Source: Cranoglanis bouderius (Eukaryota > Chordata > Actinopteri > Siluriformes > Cranoglanididae). From it: a DNA stretch of 64,000 nucleotides. The position numbers and the translations under genes are program-made. Numbering within the stretch: the stretch's first letter is position 1; each line of letters starts with the position of its first letter. Below are positions 22,670-35,200 of this stretch, one piece after another. The stretch is from positions 24,595,215-24,659,214 of the forward strand of contig CM042542.1 in the NCBI GenBank assembly GCA_023630585.1, in the 5' to 3' direction. The notes under the pieces were generated by a model. It was not told the DNA's origin, made no database searches, and was given only the letters and a program-made list of their open reading frames with translations.

Positions 22670-24000
22670 ATGGCGTTTAAAAACTTAACCCGGAGGCACG
22701 GGTTTAAAGTGTTAGTGACGGCCGCGTGCTCGGTAGAGGAATGCGCTGCAGCGGTGGCTAAACTAATCGGGGTGAAGAGCATTATAACCGCCGCGCGGAT
22801 GAATAAGGCGGTGGTCATGTTTGTGGATGAGGTTCACAAGGCCGAGGCTGTAGTTTCTAATGGCGTCGTCAACAAAGACACGTTGGTGAAAGTTTTCCCT
22901 TAGCGCCCCGCTAAACGAGTGATCTTATCTAATGTGCCCCCTTTATTGATGATGAAGATCTCTGTAAACAATTGTCCAGATTCGTAAAGTAATATCACCC
23001 ATCAAAATGATACCTACAGGCTGTAAAGACCCAGAGCTGAAGCATATCTACTCCTATAGGAGTATATATAGAGTTATATAGAGTTCATGGTTCTCAACAA
23101 CAGAGAAGAAGATCTAAACGTAACATTCAAATTAAGGCTGGATGGAGAGGAGTTTCACTATTTTTGCAACTTCCGGAAGTTTAAAAGTGTTTTGGGGTGC
23201 GGCCAGGCGAGGGGACACCTAGTTAGGAACTGTCCCAAGGGACAGGCCAACAAGGTGAACAGGGGGACAGGAACCGTGAAAGAGAATAATCAGGAAAGGG
23301 AAACAGGGTGAAGATAAAACAGGGACAGTGTAGAGGACAACACATACACAGAGGATCAGGAAGAAAATAAACAGGCAGGAAACAAACACAGAAACTCAGG
23401 AAGGGGAGAAAGAAATACTGAACCAGAAATAAATCATATGGAGACGGAAAATGAAAAATCACAAGGGTAACGTGAATAAAAACATTGAAATTAACACACA
23501 GCCAGCTGACAGCCAAAACACTGATGAGTGCACAGACATAGACGTGGCCATAGATGATAGTGGCTTTACTCTGGTCAGGTCAAAAAAGAAAATTAAAAAG
23601 AAGGAAGCAGTGGCTCACAATCCAGAAAAAAAGGTTTAGCCGAAACAAAAAAAGAAAAGCAGATCAGAACCGGTAATGAAACGGAGGACAGAACTGAGCA
23701 GCGACCAGGACACCAGTGTAGAAACAGACAGTGATGGGGGACGGACAGAGCGGGGGTAACGAACAAACAGGAACATACGAAGAAAAAGAAATTAAACAGT
23801 TTCTTCAAAAAACCAAAAATATGAAAGGAGTCAAAATAGAGCAACACTTCCCAAACAAACACAAACTTCGTGAAATCTGTTACCATCGCAATAAAGAAAA
23901 AAGAACAAGAACTTCACAGATCCGGAAAAAAGCAGACGTAATAAAGTTATTAACGAAAGCAAGGCGAGATCTGATACAGGAAGATGAGGAGAGTGTATAA
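22670..24000 (+). pseudogene. LINE A ORF1 (nucleic-acid-binding protein), broken
   Basis: ATG at 22670 opens MAFKNLTRRHGFKVLV..., which aligns with the start of LINE B ORF1 (same spacing of CSVEEC and MNKAVVMFVDEV). A TAG at 22901-22903 ends the first frame. Later pieces in other frames include a degenerate CCHC knuckle (GCGQARGHLVRNCP near 23190-23235) in which the first Cys is gone, then a Glu/Lys-rich region and a C-terminal segment (about 23750-24000) matching the IQSFLQRTKG region of copy B. Confidence 0.8.
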
Positions 24001-24063
24001 ACTAAAGCCTGTGCAATGATGATGATTACTCTCTCTTTATTTTTCTTTCTTTTCTTTTTTTCT

Positions 24064-27000
24064 CATGACTCATTTCAACATTGCTTCCTTAAATATAAGG
24101 GGGAGGAAGAGATGCAAGAAAACGAGCAGAACTTTATGAGTCTAGTTAAATTAAAGCAAATAGATGTAATGTTCATTGCAGGAAAGCCATAGTGACAAAG
24201 GCAGTGAGTGTAAATGGAATTTAGAATGGGAAGGGACGAAGTAGTGTTGAGCTCCGAGAGCTCAGTGAGCGCAGGAGTGGGGGGTTCTGTTTGCAAAACA
24301 CTTCTTACCTGAATCTTACACCAACCAGGAAGTGATCGCTGGCAGACTACTTTTAATCAATGCAAAATATGAATGCTTCAAACTGACGCTAATTAATGTT
24401 TATGCTCCCAACCAGAGGTCCCGAAAGAGGTTTTATTTTTAAACAAACTAAGTGAACTTTTAACCAGCTGTGACCCCAACGATTATGTGTTTATTGGAGG
24501 AGATTTTAAACTGCACACAAAATGACTCCATAGACAGGAACCACATAGAACCTCATGCAGCATCAAAGAATACATTAACACACCTCATAAAAACTCATGA
24601 TCTGGTAGATGTATGGAGAAGACTACATGTAACCGAACGGCAGGACACATGGGCACATTTTAGAGATGGTCCTTATTTCTCTAGCTAGATTAGAAAGATT
24701 TTACTGTTTAAAACATCACTTTAATGTTTTTAAATCTAGCTTAATAACACCAGTTTGCTTCTCTGATCATTCTCTAGTCACATGCAGAGTTTTTATCGCA
24801 AATCTGAAGCCCAAAAGTGCGTACCGGCATTTTAATGTGTCTTTACTAGACGATGCAAATTTTACTGAGGCTTTTAGATCTTTTTGGACCTGTTTTAAAA
24901 ATGAGAAGGGTTTATTCTTCTCCTGTAGACGATGGTGGGACCATGGTAAGGTTTTAATCCAGCAGCTCTGTCGTGAGTACACGGTCAACATCACACGGGA
25001 CATTACCAAGTCATTAAGTGACCTGGAGATAAGAATAGTGGAACTCCAGGCTTTGGTTGAGTCCACAGGAGATAGAAGGCATGTTGAGAACCTCAAAGTG
25101 AAAAAAGCATTAATGGCGGATTTATTGGGTACAAAAGCACAAGGTGCTCTCATCCGGTCCAGATTCAAAGGAGCTAACGAAATGGATGCTCCATCAAAGT
25201 TCTTCTTTGGACTGGAAAAAAAGAGTGGACAGAGCAGATTCATACATACACTTCACACCGGAAAAGGACAAGACATAACACACACTAATGAGATCCGACG
25301 GTATGCCATGAACTTTTACCAAGACCTGTACAGGAGTGAACACAGGGACAACAAGGAGCTGTTAGACACCTTCTACCAGGGACTTCCAAAAGTCTCCTCA
25401 GAGGACAACGCAGCACTAGAAGGTCTGCTGGTTCTGGAGGAGCTGCAGGCTGCATTGAACACCACGCCAGGAGGAAAAGCATCTGGAATCGAAGGCCTGC
25501 CAGTGGAATTCTACAGGTTCTTCTGGAAAAAACTGGGAGAAGATCTGCTGGCGGTCCTTCAGGAAAGCTGCAGAGAAATGTGTCTACCCCTGAGCAGCCG
25601 GAGAGCAGTGATTACACTTCTCCCCAAAAAAGGAGATCTTCAGGACATTAGGAACTGGCGTCCAGTGTCACTGCTATGCACAGACTATAAAATCATGTCA
25701 AGAGCGCTGGCTAACCGTCTCAGAGACATCATGGACTCCATAATCCAAAAAGACCAAACATATTGTGTGCCCAATAGGTCCATCATTGACAATATCTCAT
25801 TAATTCCGGACATTTTGGACATCTCTAGGTCATTGGCAGTCGATCTTGGTCTGATTTCACTGGACCAAGAAAAAGCTTTTGACAGGGTTGAGCATCAGTA
25901 CCTCTGGAAAACTCTGGAGGCGTTTGGTCTCAGCCCGAGTCTTATAGCGATGATGAAGGTGATGTACCAGGATGTTGAAAGTGTACTCAAGATCAACGGA
26001 GGGTTAAGTGCACCTTTTAAAGTACAGAGGGGAATAAGACAAGGATGTTCATTATCAGGTATGTTATACACTCTAGCGATTGAACCTTTTTTACATCGAC
26101 TACGAGACTCTTTTAAATGGTTTTATTGTACCTGGTTTTAATGTTCCACATGTTTTATCTGCTTATGCTGATGATGTCATGATTTTAGTACAAAACCAAA
26201 CAGAGATCAAGATTTTAGAAAAGGTGGTCTTTGATTTTGGTTTAGTTTCTTCCTCCAAAACCAACTGGAAAAAGAGCGAAGCAATCGCAATAGGAAATTG
26301 GTCACAAGGTTTGCCAAAATTACCAGGTGGGCTAGAATGGAAAAAAGGAGAATTTAAATACCTGGGAATTTACTTAAATGAAGAAAAGAAAAACTGGGAA
26401 GCAGTTAAGGAAAAAATAGAAGGCAAACTAAAAAAATGGGAATGGCTCAAACCAAATATGTCACTCAAGGGGAGGGTACTAGTGGCTAATAACTTAGTAG
26501 CCTCAATGCTATGGCATCGCTTAGCTTGCCTGGAGTTCCCTACTGGGTTAATTGAGAAGGTACAAGCTCTACTAGTTAGTTTTGTGTGGGACAAACTACA
26601 CTGGGTTCTGCAGAGCGTTCTCTTTCTCCCCAAAGAAGAAGGAGGTCAGGGACTGGTAGACATCAAAAGCAGAACCACAGCCTTCTGGTTTCAAACCATA
26701 CAAAAGTACCTGATCAGTTCTGATTCCCTGGTTTGGGGAGATGTTACAAGTTTTATATTGAAGAAAGTTAATGATTTTGATTGCGATGGCACCTTATTTG
26801 TAATGAACCCAACTGTTTTAAATGTTTCCAACATGTCCAACTTTTATCGCAGTATTTTTAAAACATGGTCTCTGTTTGAATGTGGATCTCAAGGCCCTGC
26901 TGTCTCACTGTACTGGCTCCTAGAAGAGCCTTTAGTGGGAGGAGGACGAATGGACATTAAGGACAGTTCTCCAGGTATTGATCGAATCACACAATCAAAT

Positions 27001-27960
27001 AAGTTCACAACACTCAGGAGACTAGTGGATACCGCAGGACCGGAGTTTAAGGATGTAAAAGCGGTGGCAGAGGAACTCGGCCTGAGGTCACTACGGCATA
27101 CAGAGGACATCATAGAAAGATGGATCAACAGACTGTCAGTGGAGGAGCTGAACCTGATTAAGGAATATCAGCAAGGAACAGAAACACCAGACAAAGGTGA
27201 CCCCTTTCCAGAACTTGAACTTTTACCCAAACTAAATGGATATGAGGGCATTTATCTCGACACAGAAAAAGGACATGTTTTACCAATTTACGAAGCAAAA
27301 GGGAAAGAAATTTATAAAAGCTGTGTGAAAGTGATAAATAAAAGGAAACTTAACGGACGGGTGGACACAGTGTGGAGAAAGAAACTCAGGATTTCAGAGG
27401 ACATTAAGCCGTTATGGAGGGTGTTTTATAAAATGCCACTTAGGAAAAGAGCCGGTGACCTACAGTGGAGAATTTGACATGGTGCTGTGGGAGTCAATGT
27501 TTTAATCTCTAAACTAAATCCTGATGTTTTAAACACATGTCCCTTCTGTAATGAAACAGAAACGGTTTTTCATTGTTACACAGAATGTAAAAGACTTAAC
27601 CCTCTGTTTGAGCTGCTGAAAACTATTTTTAATTTGTTTGGTGAAAAATGGTCACAGATACGTTTTATTTTTGGTGCAGGATACCAACAAGCAAAAAAAC
27701 AAAAGTGGGAACTGATCAATTTTATTGTAGGAGAAGCAAAAATAGCAATCTACATAACTCGTAAAAACCAAGTGGAGAAGAGACGAGTGATCAGTCCCAC
27801 TTCTGTATTCAGAGCTTTAGTGAAAGCTCGGGTTAAGGTAGATTTTAACTTCTTTAAATCAATGAATGACCTGAACACTTTTACACTGAAATGGTGCTAT
27901 GAGAGTATTATCTGTTTTACTGATGAAGGAGAACTGGTTTTTAATACTCTTTTACACTGA
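24064..27960 (+). pseudogene. LINE A ORF2 (endonuclease-reverse transcriptase), broken
   Basis: The endonuclease part (24064-24665) is in several frames with stops. From 24666 an open frame runs through the RT: GKASGIEGLPVEFY near 25475, NWRPVSLLCTDYK, DQEKAFDRVEHQYLW, RGIRQGCSLSGMLY. A frame change near 26100-26130 separates this from the YADDVMILV catalytic box (near 26165-26190), after which the frame stays open to a TGA at 27475 (WRI-stop-HGAVGVN) and then to 27960. The C-terminal zinc-like motif CPFCNETETVFHCYTEC lies near 27540-27590. Only one frameshift and one nonsense codon affect the RT and C-terminal part. Confidence 0.87.
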
Positions 27961-28124
27961 AAACATTTCAAAGTGCTGCTCAACCGGCTCAAAGCCGGTT
28001 TTTAAATCATATAGGTATTAATATTATTTATATATTTATTCATCTACCCATTAATTTATTTTCAAAGTCATTTGCACTGTATTGTATAATATGACTGGTG
28101 TAAATAAAGGATTGTAAAAGTCAA

Positions 28125-28147
28125 GTCTCTCTCTCTCTCTCTCTCTC
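28125..28147. repeat. (TC)n between LINEs A and B
   Basis: 23-bp TC run separating the 3' end of LINE A from the 5' UTR of LINE B. Confidence 0.93.
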
Positions 28148-28360
28148 GGTGCATGCTGGGAGTGGGTGTGGTGAGTGCATGCTGGGAGTGGGTGTGGTGA
28201 GTGCTGCTGTGAGCGTGGTGAAGCTTGCGAGTTTTCTGATTCTTCTTTCTAAAATTCTTGTTTCTGTGTTACTGTGTGTGGAGGTGTTTACAGAAACAGT
28301 GTTTGGTGGGATTTGTTTGTTTGTTGTGTGAAGGCGGGACTGTGGGCGTGGCTGGTCAGC

Positions 28361-29614
28361 ATGGCTGCTGGGGAACAGTTTAACATGAACAAACTAACAC
28401 GCCGACACGCAATTAAACTGTCTGCACCTGGCGGGTGTTCGGTTGAAGATTGTAGTCTAGCGGTAGGTGAGCTTGTTGGATATGAGAGTATTAAATCGGC
28501 TTCTAGAATGAATAGTGCCGTCGTGATGTTTCTAGACAGTCTGGAGAAAGTAAATCAGCTACTTGTGAGTGGAGTAGTGATCCAAGGTACCTACACATCA
28601 GTGTTGTCCTTAGTAAGCCCTGTTAAAAAGGTCATTATTTCGAATATACCCCCGTTTCTAAAAAATGAGCTCCTGGAAAAAGAACTGGCGAGACACGGAA
28701 AATTAGTGTCCCCAATAAAGATGATTCCCATCAGCTGTAAGTCTCCTCATCTTAAACACGGTATGTCTTTTAGGAGACAAGTTCAAATGATTCTGAAAAA
28801 GAGTGACGAAGAATTGAACTTAGTGTTAAAATTTAAAGTTGATGATTTTGATTATACTGTGCACGCAACATCGGAAACGATGAAGTGTTTTGGGTGCGGA
28901 ACTGTAGGGCATGTGATTCGCTCGTGCCCGGAGAGAGTAGGTGAGAACCGGCCGGCTGCTAACGCAGCGGAACCGGCGCCCGGTGGAGCTGAAGGCGGAG
29001 CCGCTTTACCGGACGAACCGCAGGGAAGCCTGCAGGTTTCACAGGAGGAAAACCGAGATGATAGCGATCAGGAGAATGAGGTAAAAAAAAACTTAGCGAG
29101 TGATCAAAAAGCACAAGATGACTTAAAAACGGACTTAAATGTTGGTTACACTGCGACAAGAGTAGCGGAGTCAGTGTTGGTTAACGAGGAAGAGGTTTTA
29201 ATGGACGCTGATCTGTCCACATCGTCAACCAAGAGGAAAAAACCACAAAACAAATCAAATACTGAACAAGTTACAAAAGTGTCAAGAACAAATCCAATGA
29301 CCTGTCCATCTCAGTCAGAGGACAGTTTGATAAACACACAGGAGAGTGAAAGTGATGAAGGTGGAGACACACAGATGGATGTGGAGAGTGTTTACCCTTT
29401 CACCAAAATCCAATCTTTTTTACAAAGGACAAAAGGCACCAGATCAGTTAGAGTTGATGATTACTTTCCAGATTTAAAGCTGTTCATTGACTCAGTTAGA
29501 ATGTTTATGAAAAACACAGAACATACCGGCCAACCGACCTTTACTGAAAAAGAAATCTCTCGTCTCAGAAAATTGGTGCCAAAAGTTAGAGAGCAAATAG
29601 CAAATGATGGTTAA
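28361..29614 (+). CDS. LINE B ORF1 protein (zinc-knuckle, intact)
   Basis: 417 codons from the ATG at 28361 to TAA at 29612-29614. The N-terminal domain (residues about 1-90, LTRRHAIKLSAPGGCSVEDC) and the central RNA-binding-like part (about 90-170) precede a CCHC knuckle CFGCGTVGHVIRSC at about residues 177-190. Beyond it lies a long acidic, low-complexity linker and a C-terminal conserved block (IQSFLQRTKGTRSVRVDDYF). This kind of ORF1 product coats LINE RNA. I start at 28361 because it aligns with the ATG of copy A. The GC-rich linker around 28960-29020 contrasts with the AT-rich rest. It is a transposon gene, not a host gene. Confidence 0.8.
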   Translation: MAAGEQFNMNKLTRRHAIKLSAPGGCSVEDCSLAVGELVGYESIKSASRMNSAVVMFLDSLEKVNQLLVSGVVIQGTYTSVLSLVSPVKKVIISNIPPFLKNELLEKELARHGKLVSPIKMIPISCKSPHLKHGMSFRRQVQMILKKSDEELNLVLKFKVDDFDYTVHATSETMKCFGCGTVGHVIRSCPERVGENRPAANAAEPAPGGAEGGAALPDEPQGSLQVSQEENRDDSDQENEVKKNLASDQKAQDDLKTDLNVGYTATRVAESVLVNEEEVLMDADLSTSSTKRKKPQNKSNTEQVTKVSRTNPMTCPSQSEDSLINTQESESDEGGDTQMDVESVYPFTKIQSFLQRTKGTRSVRVDDYFPDLKLFIDSVRMFMKNTEHTGQPTFTEKEISRLRKLVPKVREQIANDG

Positions 29615-29687
29615 GTGTCTCCCCCTTTTCTTATTCTTTTTTGGTCTTAACATCTCTGTTTTGTTTAATTGCAGCTTTACATTTAAT

Positions 29688-32600
29688 ATGTGTGACATAA
29701 AGCTGGGTTCATTAAACATTAATGGTGCCAGAGAGGATGGGAAGAGAGCTTCCCTTTTCAGTTTGTTTAAAACTAAGAAATTAAATGTTATATTTCTACA
29801 AGAAACACACAGTACAGCTGATAATGAAACTGCATGGAAGAAGGAGTGGGATGGGGAAATTTATCTCAGTCATAAGAGCAGTAACAGTGGTGGAGTTAGT
29901 ATTTTGTTTTCTAGAGATTTTTTACCCATTTCTTGTGTTCCTGAGGAAATTATTGAGGGTCGCTTATTATAAATACAAGCTATATTTGAAAATGTGAAAC
30001 TGACTTTCATTAATGTATACGCTCCAACTGTAGGCACAGAAAGGGTGGTCTTTTTAAACACTCTAAACACTGTAATCAGTAACTGCAGTGATGATGGATA
30101 CATGTTTCTGGGTGGTGATTTTAATTGCACTGCTAATGCAACTTTAGATAGAAATCACCCAGAACCTCATGGAGCCAGCAAGAAATGTCTTGTGAAACTA
30201 ATTGAGGCGAATGATCTATGTGATGTTTGGAGGCTTTTTCACTCTACTCAATGTCAATATACCTGGACTCATATAAAAGACAATTCTTTATCTTTGGCTA
30301 GGCTTGACAGATTCTACTGCTTCAAACATCAGAGTAACGTACTTAAAAGTTGCTTAATACACCCAGTTGGTGTTTCAGATCACTCCCTTGTACAAGTTTC
30401 TATCTTTGTTAAAGATGTGAAATGCAATAGTGCCTACTGGCATTTTAATACAACCCTGCTTTCTGATAATGTTTTTAAAGAAGCTTTCAGATATTTCTGG
30501 GATGGTTATACAAAGACAAAATCTGAATATACTTCTTTACAACAGTGGTGGGATATAGGGAAGAGCAAGATCAAACAGCTGTGCCTACAGTATACTCTCA
30601 ATGTCACAAGAGACATGACTAGATCTATGAAAGCTTTGGAGAGTGAAATAATGAAGCTGCAAGATTTAGCAGACTCCACAAGAGACAGAGAACATTTTAA
30701 AGTTCTCAAAAGAAAAAAGACAGCTCTATCTAACCTGCTGGGTTTTTCTGCTCAAGGAGCTCTGGTCCGCTCTCGTTATCAAAATATCGCAAAAATGGAT
30801 GCACCCTCTCACTTTTTTTTCGGCCTTGAACGCAGGAATGGACAAAGGAGACTTATGCACTCTCTGCGGTCCAGCACCGGGCAACCCCTGCAGGAGTCTG
30901 AGGAGATCCGCAAATGTGCAGTCGCTTTCTACGAGAAGCTCTTCAAGAAGGAGTTCCAAGAGAGACCAGAAGTGGCACAGGCCTTCTATGAGGACTTACC
31001 CAAGGTATCCGAAGAGGCTAATGCAGAGATAGAAACACAAATCTCTGCTGATGAGCTACAATCTACGTTACAGAGCCTAGAGAGTGGCAAAGCTCCAGGC
31101 ATTGAGTGAGCAACCCTCACTCTTCTCCCTAAAAAGGGAGATTTACAAGAGATCAAAAACTGGCGGCCAGTGGCTCTGCTCTGCACTGATTACAAACTTT
31201 TGTCAAAGGTGTTGGCCATGAGGCTGAGAAAAGTGATGGAGCATTCCATTCATGTTGACCAGACTTACTGTATACCCAATAGGTTGATATCTGACAACAT
31301 TATCTTAATTCGTGATGTTTTGGACCTCTCCAATTCATTAGGCTGTGAAATTTGTCTGATTTCTATAGATCAAGAAAAGGCTTTTGACAGAGTTGAACAT
31401 CAGTATTTGTGGCAAACACTAGAAGCTTTTGGGTTCAGCTCTGGTTTTATAAAAATGATCCGAGTCCTGTACAGCGACATTGAGAGTATTTTAAAGATCA
31501 ACGGTGGTTTAAGTGCTCCCTTTAAGGTTCAGAGGGGAGTCAGACAAGGCTGCTCATTATCTGGCATGTTGTACTCCCTGGCCATAGAGCCTCTCCTACA
31601 TAAATTAAGACAGTCTCTTTCGGGTGTACGCCTTCCTGGATGTGAGACAGTTTTTAAACTATCTGCTTATGCCGACGATGTTGTTGTCATTGTCAAGAAA
31701 CAGGAAGATATTGACACCCTTGTAGAAAATATTAATGACTTTGGTTTATTGTCCTCTGCTAAGACTAACTGGGGAAAAAGTGAAGCAGTAACAATTAGTG
31801 ATGAGTTCAGCAAGAAACTCGTTTTACCTGCCGGGTTAATTTGGAACAAAGGTGGCTTCAAATATCTTGGTGTGTATCTTGGTAATGATACTTTTGTGTG
31901 TAAAAACTGGGACAATGTTTTAGAAAAAGTTGAAGGACGTCTTAGGAAATGGAAATGGATCTTACCACACATGTCTTTTAGGGGTCGTACACTAGTGATC
32001 AACAACTTGGTGTCATGTATGCTGTGGCACCGTTTATCATGTGTAGACCCACCTGCACAACTGCTGGGCAGGATACAGGCGGTGTTGGTGGACTTTTTCT
32101 GGGACCGTCTGCATTGGATCCCACAGAGCGTACTGTTCTTACCAAAAGAGGAAGGAGGGCAGGGTCTCATCTCACCAGCAGGGGTGCTACTTTCTGACTC
32201 CAGTTCATTCAGAGGCTCTTGGTTGGGCCCATAGACCTTGTCTGGACCTTAGCCCAAACCATACTGACCCGAGGACGAAATTTGGGTCTTTTTGAGCCTT
32301 TGTTTCTGATGGACTTGAGTGCTCATAAACTGTACAATCTCCCAAAGTTCTACCAAGGACTGTTCAATGTGTGGGGGATGTTCCATAAACAAAGAGCAAC
32401 AAGCTGTGAATCCCTATCAGGGCTGTTGAAAGAGCCAGTAGTGCATGGGACCCGCTTCAATGTAGAGCATATAGCAGGACCCTCTGTGATGCAGTCATTC
32501 TGTTCGGCTGGGATCGTCACACTGGGACAGGTGGTGGATCGATGTGGACCTAAATTGACCGACACTGCAAGTCTAGCCTCTCAGGTAGGAGTTAGATCTA

Positions 32601-33469
32601 CCAGGGTCATAAGTCGACTGCTCAACACTTGGAAGAGTGAACTCACAAAGACTGAACTCTCTTTGTTAAATGATTACTGTAACGGACGCCGTCGACCAAG
32701 TATTGATGATTCTTTTCCTAAATTGACTATCTTTCCTGATTTTAGAGAATGCACTGGTCAACTGTTAGAGTCCAGAGAGACTCTCACAAACAGGTTGGAT
32801 GTCATGGGAGGAAAAATCATGTATAAACTGTTTGTTAAAATTCTAAACAAAGGTAAATTAAATGGTAAGGCTGACACTCCTTGGAGAGCTCATCTAGGGC
32901 TTGATACTGAGGTCAGACCTGAGTGGAGAGCTTTATACAAACCACCGTTGACAAAAAGGGTTGGAGATTTGCAGTGGAGAATCCTACATGGTATTGTGGC
33001 TGTTAATGCTTTCATTTCTGTTATTAATCCCAATGTAAGTGATAATTGTCCTTTTTGTTTGCAGAGAGAAACAGTGTATCACTGCTTTTTGGAGTGTGAC
33101 AGACTACGTTCTTTTTTTCAGCTGTTACAACAAATGTTTATGATGTTTGGAGAAAAATTTTCCAAGCAGGTGTTTATTCTTGGTTTTAGATACAGTCAGA
33201 AATGCAGAGTGAAATGTCAGCTATTTAATTTTGTATTAGGTCAAGCAAAAATGGCTATTTACCTCAGCAGAAGAAATAAAATAGAAAACTCCTTAGATTT
33301 TGATGTAAACACTGTTTTTGTTAGAATGATGAAAGCCAGACTAAAAGTTGATTTTGATTTTTATAGAACTACAAATAATGTAGAGGAGTTCACAAATATA
33401 TGGTGTTTTAAAAACGTTTTATGTTCGGTTGTAGAGAATGTTCTTTTTTTTGGGACTGTGCTGATTTAA
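29688..33469 (+). pseudogene. LINE B ORF2 (endonuclease-reverse transcriptase), few lesions
   Basis: Starts MCDIKLGSLNINGAREDGKR (endonuclease start) with FLQETHS near 29795 and GGDFNCTAN near 30113. Lesions: in-frame TAA at 29970-29972; a deletion of about 38 codons at 31107, judged against copy A (it lacks the GLPVEFY...SRR segment), leaving TGA; and a frame change plus TGA near 32170-32200. RT motifs remain: NWRPVALLCTDYK, DQEKAFDRVEHQYLW, RGVRQGCSLSGMLY and the YADDVVVIV catalytic box near 31666-31690. The C-terminal CPFCLQRETVYHCFLEC motif is near 33048-33098. The frame ends at 33469. Confidence 0.88.
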
Positions 33470-33556
33470 ATCTTTATTTCTCTTTTTTAAATCTATCTCT
33501 GGTTTGAGTACAGAGATTTTGTGTTTTACATAATTTGAATAAATAAAGAGGTATTG

Positions 33557-33660
<104 letters not shown>

Positions 33661-33677
33661 TCCAAACAGGAGAATCA

Positions 33678-33768
33678 GAGTGTGTGTGTGTGCGTGTGTG
33701 TGTGTGTGTGTGTGCGTGAGTGTGCGTGAGTGTGCGTGAGTGTGCGTGAGTGTGTGTGTGTGTGTGTT
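33678..33768. repeat. (GT)n / GTGCGTGA minisatellite
   Basis: TG run interrupted by GCGTGAGT units. Confidence 0.9.
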
Positions 33769-34017
33769 TCTACATGTAGTTGTTTCCTGTCTCACTGTGG
33801 TCACATTTCTGTCATTCTTGTACACTGCCCTGTATTCCCCTGTGATTTTTCATCACAAAAAAATCCAAAACAATCCTCTTTAAAACATTTATTAACTGCA
33901 AATATTTATTATATATATTTTTATTATTATTATTATTAGCCCTGCTAGTGCACTGATACGAGCCGCCCTGCATGTTATTAACTGGTAGTGTAGAGTTGTA
34001 TAATTCTTTATTTTCTG

Positions 34018-34512
34018 TAATAAAATGCACTATATCTGCAGTGTTGGTTGTAGAAACTTGAAGACAGATCAGAGTGTAGTGTGTGTAGCTGCTCGCTCTC
34101 ACATGTGTGTGTTATGTAGATGAGCTAATGGTGTTATAATAAACTGTAGCTGAGAGATTGTGGAGTGCAGAAAGAGTCACTGCTCCTGTAAATGTGCTGA
34201 TGTGGCGTCCTGTCCTCTGATTTCTGTGTGTGAGAGAAACACACTCACATTTCTGTTACATCATCAACTTTAGCTGGATTATGGCTGTGTTTGTGTGTTT
34301 GAGATCAGACTTCTGATATTTCATCATTTCTCTTCCAGTCTGTGTGAGTGTGATCTGACAGAGGAAAGCTGTAGAGTTCTGTCCTCAGTTCTCAGCTCAA
34401 ACTCCTCCAGACTGAGAGAACTGGACCTGAGGAACAATAACCTGCAGGATTCAGGAGTGAAGCTGCTCTCTGCTGGACTGGAGAATCCACACTGTACACT
34501 GGAGATACTGAG

Positions 34513-34516
<4 letters not shown>
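34018..34516 (+). repeat. duplicated NLR exon segment, copy 1
   Basis: About 500 bp covering intron sequence and one LRR exon. It recurs at 39024-39522 with only a few differences (for example AGAGTCACTG versus AGACGTGGCTG); the exons themselves are identical. The unit starts at ATAAAATGCACTATATCTGC and ends in the CA repeat after the splice donor. Confidence 0.9.
34339..34512 (+). CDS. NLR-type LRR exon (upstream copy)
   Basis: A 174-bp exon between a good acceptor (TTTCTCTTCCAG) and donor (GAG|GTACAC). It starts and ends in the phase that leaves two bases for the next exon, so such exons can be chained. It encodes LCECDLTEESCRVLSSVLSS and the LRR core LRELDLRNNNLQDSGVKLL, ending ENPHCTLEIL. 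This is the standard LRR exon of the large fish NLR family (FISNA-NACHT-LRR, NLRC3-like), whose proteins act as cytosolic sensors. The upstream NACHT exons are not in the window: LINEs occupy the sequence to the left. It is partial, and I give no symbol. Confidence 0.8.

Positions 34517-34588
<72 letters not shown>
34513..34588. repeat. (CA)n after LRR exon donor
   Basis: Long CA run starting at the splice donor, interrupted once by a GACACA; the second exon copy has a shorter version at 39519-39547. Confidence 0.93.
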
Positions 34589-34592
<4 letters not shown>

Positions 34593-34859
34593 AAAGTAGA
34601 TGTGGAGCTTCATGAGTGGTTTATAATGTTTAGTGGTTTAAGTGCGTGATGCTCGACTGGGTTCATGCTGCGTTTCCTCTGAATAACAAACACGGTAAAC
34701 AGAAAAGCTGTAACTCTTTTAACTGCTGTAAAAGAGCTGTTTTAGCTTTTATTTTAAAAGCTGTAACTCTTCTAAAAAACACTAAACTTACAGTTCTGTC
34801 ATCTGTCCTTTTGTGTCATTTGTACTTTGATTAGACAATGTGTGCTCAATCTATCAACT

Positions 34860-35200
34860 TTTAGTTTCTCCTCCAAACACATTGACTACCTCAAACCACG
34901 CCTCGCTCAGATACAGCAGATGGGAGGGGACACGGATGCTAAGCTAAACGCTATACAAGTGAAGCTAGACACGCTAACAGCGAGCATCAACTCAATAAAC
35001 TCAAACCCCAACAAGCTAGAGTCGGGGGTGAAGAGCAGCTCCAGTGCTCTTAGCAGACACGAACAAACCCTACAGTCACTGGAGCTTAAGCTAGCGGATT
35101 ACGAAGATAGGAACAGGAGATGTAATATCCGTATTATTGGATTCACCATCGACCCCCGAGCTGGCCGTGGATGGCTAGGATAACAATGCTTCTGGTGAAA
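34860..35200 (+). pseudogene. L1-type LINE ORF1 fragment
   Basis: One frame reads a coiled-coil region (KLNAIQVKLDTLTASINSIN, LSRHEQTLQSLELKLADYED) followed by RNRRCNIRIIGF, the junction into the RNA-recognition domain typical of L1 ORF1 proteins. It then breaks off. A fragment of an L1 ORF2 C terminus lies 3.3 kb downstream (38510-38890), possibly from the same insertion. Both lie in the intron between the two LRR exons. Confidence 0.7.

Larger units (their letters stand above)
22478..28124 (+). mobile_element. Tx1-clade LINE, copy A (near full length)
   Basis: Contains a 5' UTR with a (GT)n tract (about 22581-22637), ORF1 with a zinc knuckle, ORF2 with endonuclease, RT and C-terminal domain, and a 3' UTR ending AATAAAGGATTGTAAAAGTC at 28123. 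Both ends abut (CT/TC)n: 22433-22477 on the left and 28125-28147 on the right. Domain order and sequence (RPVSLLCTDYK, DQEKAFDRVEH, YADDVMILV) match L1-Tx1 type LINEs common in fish. ORF1 and the endonuclease part are badly decayed; the RT part is better preserved. Confidence 0.88.
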
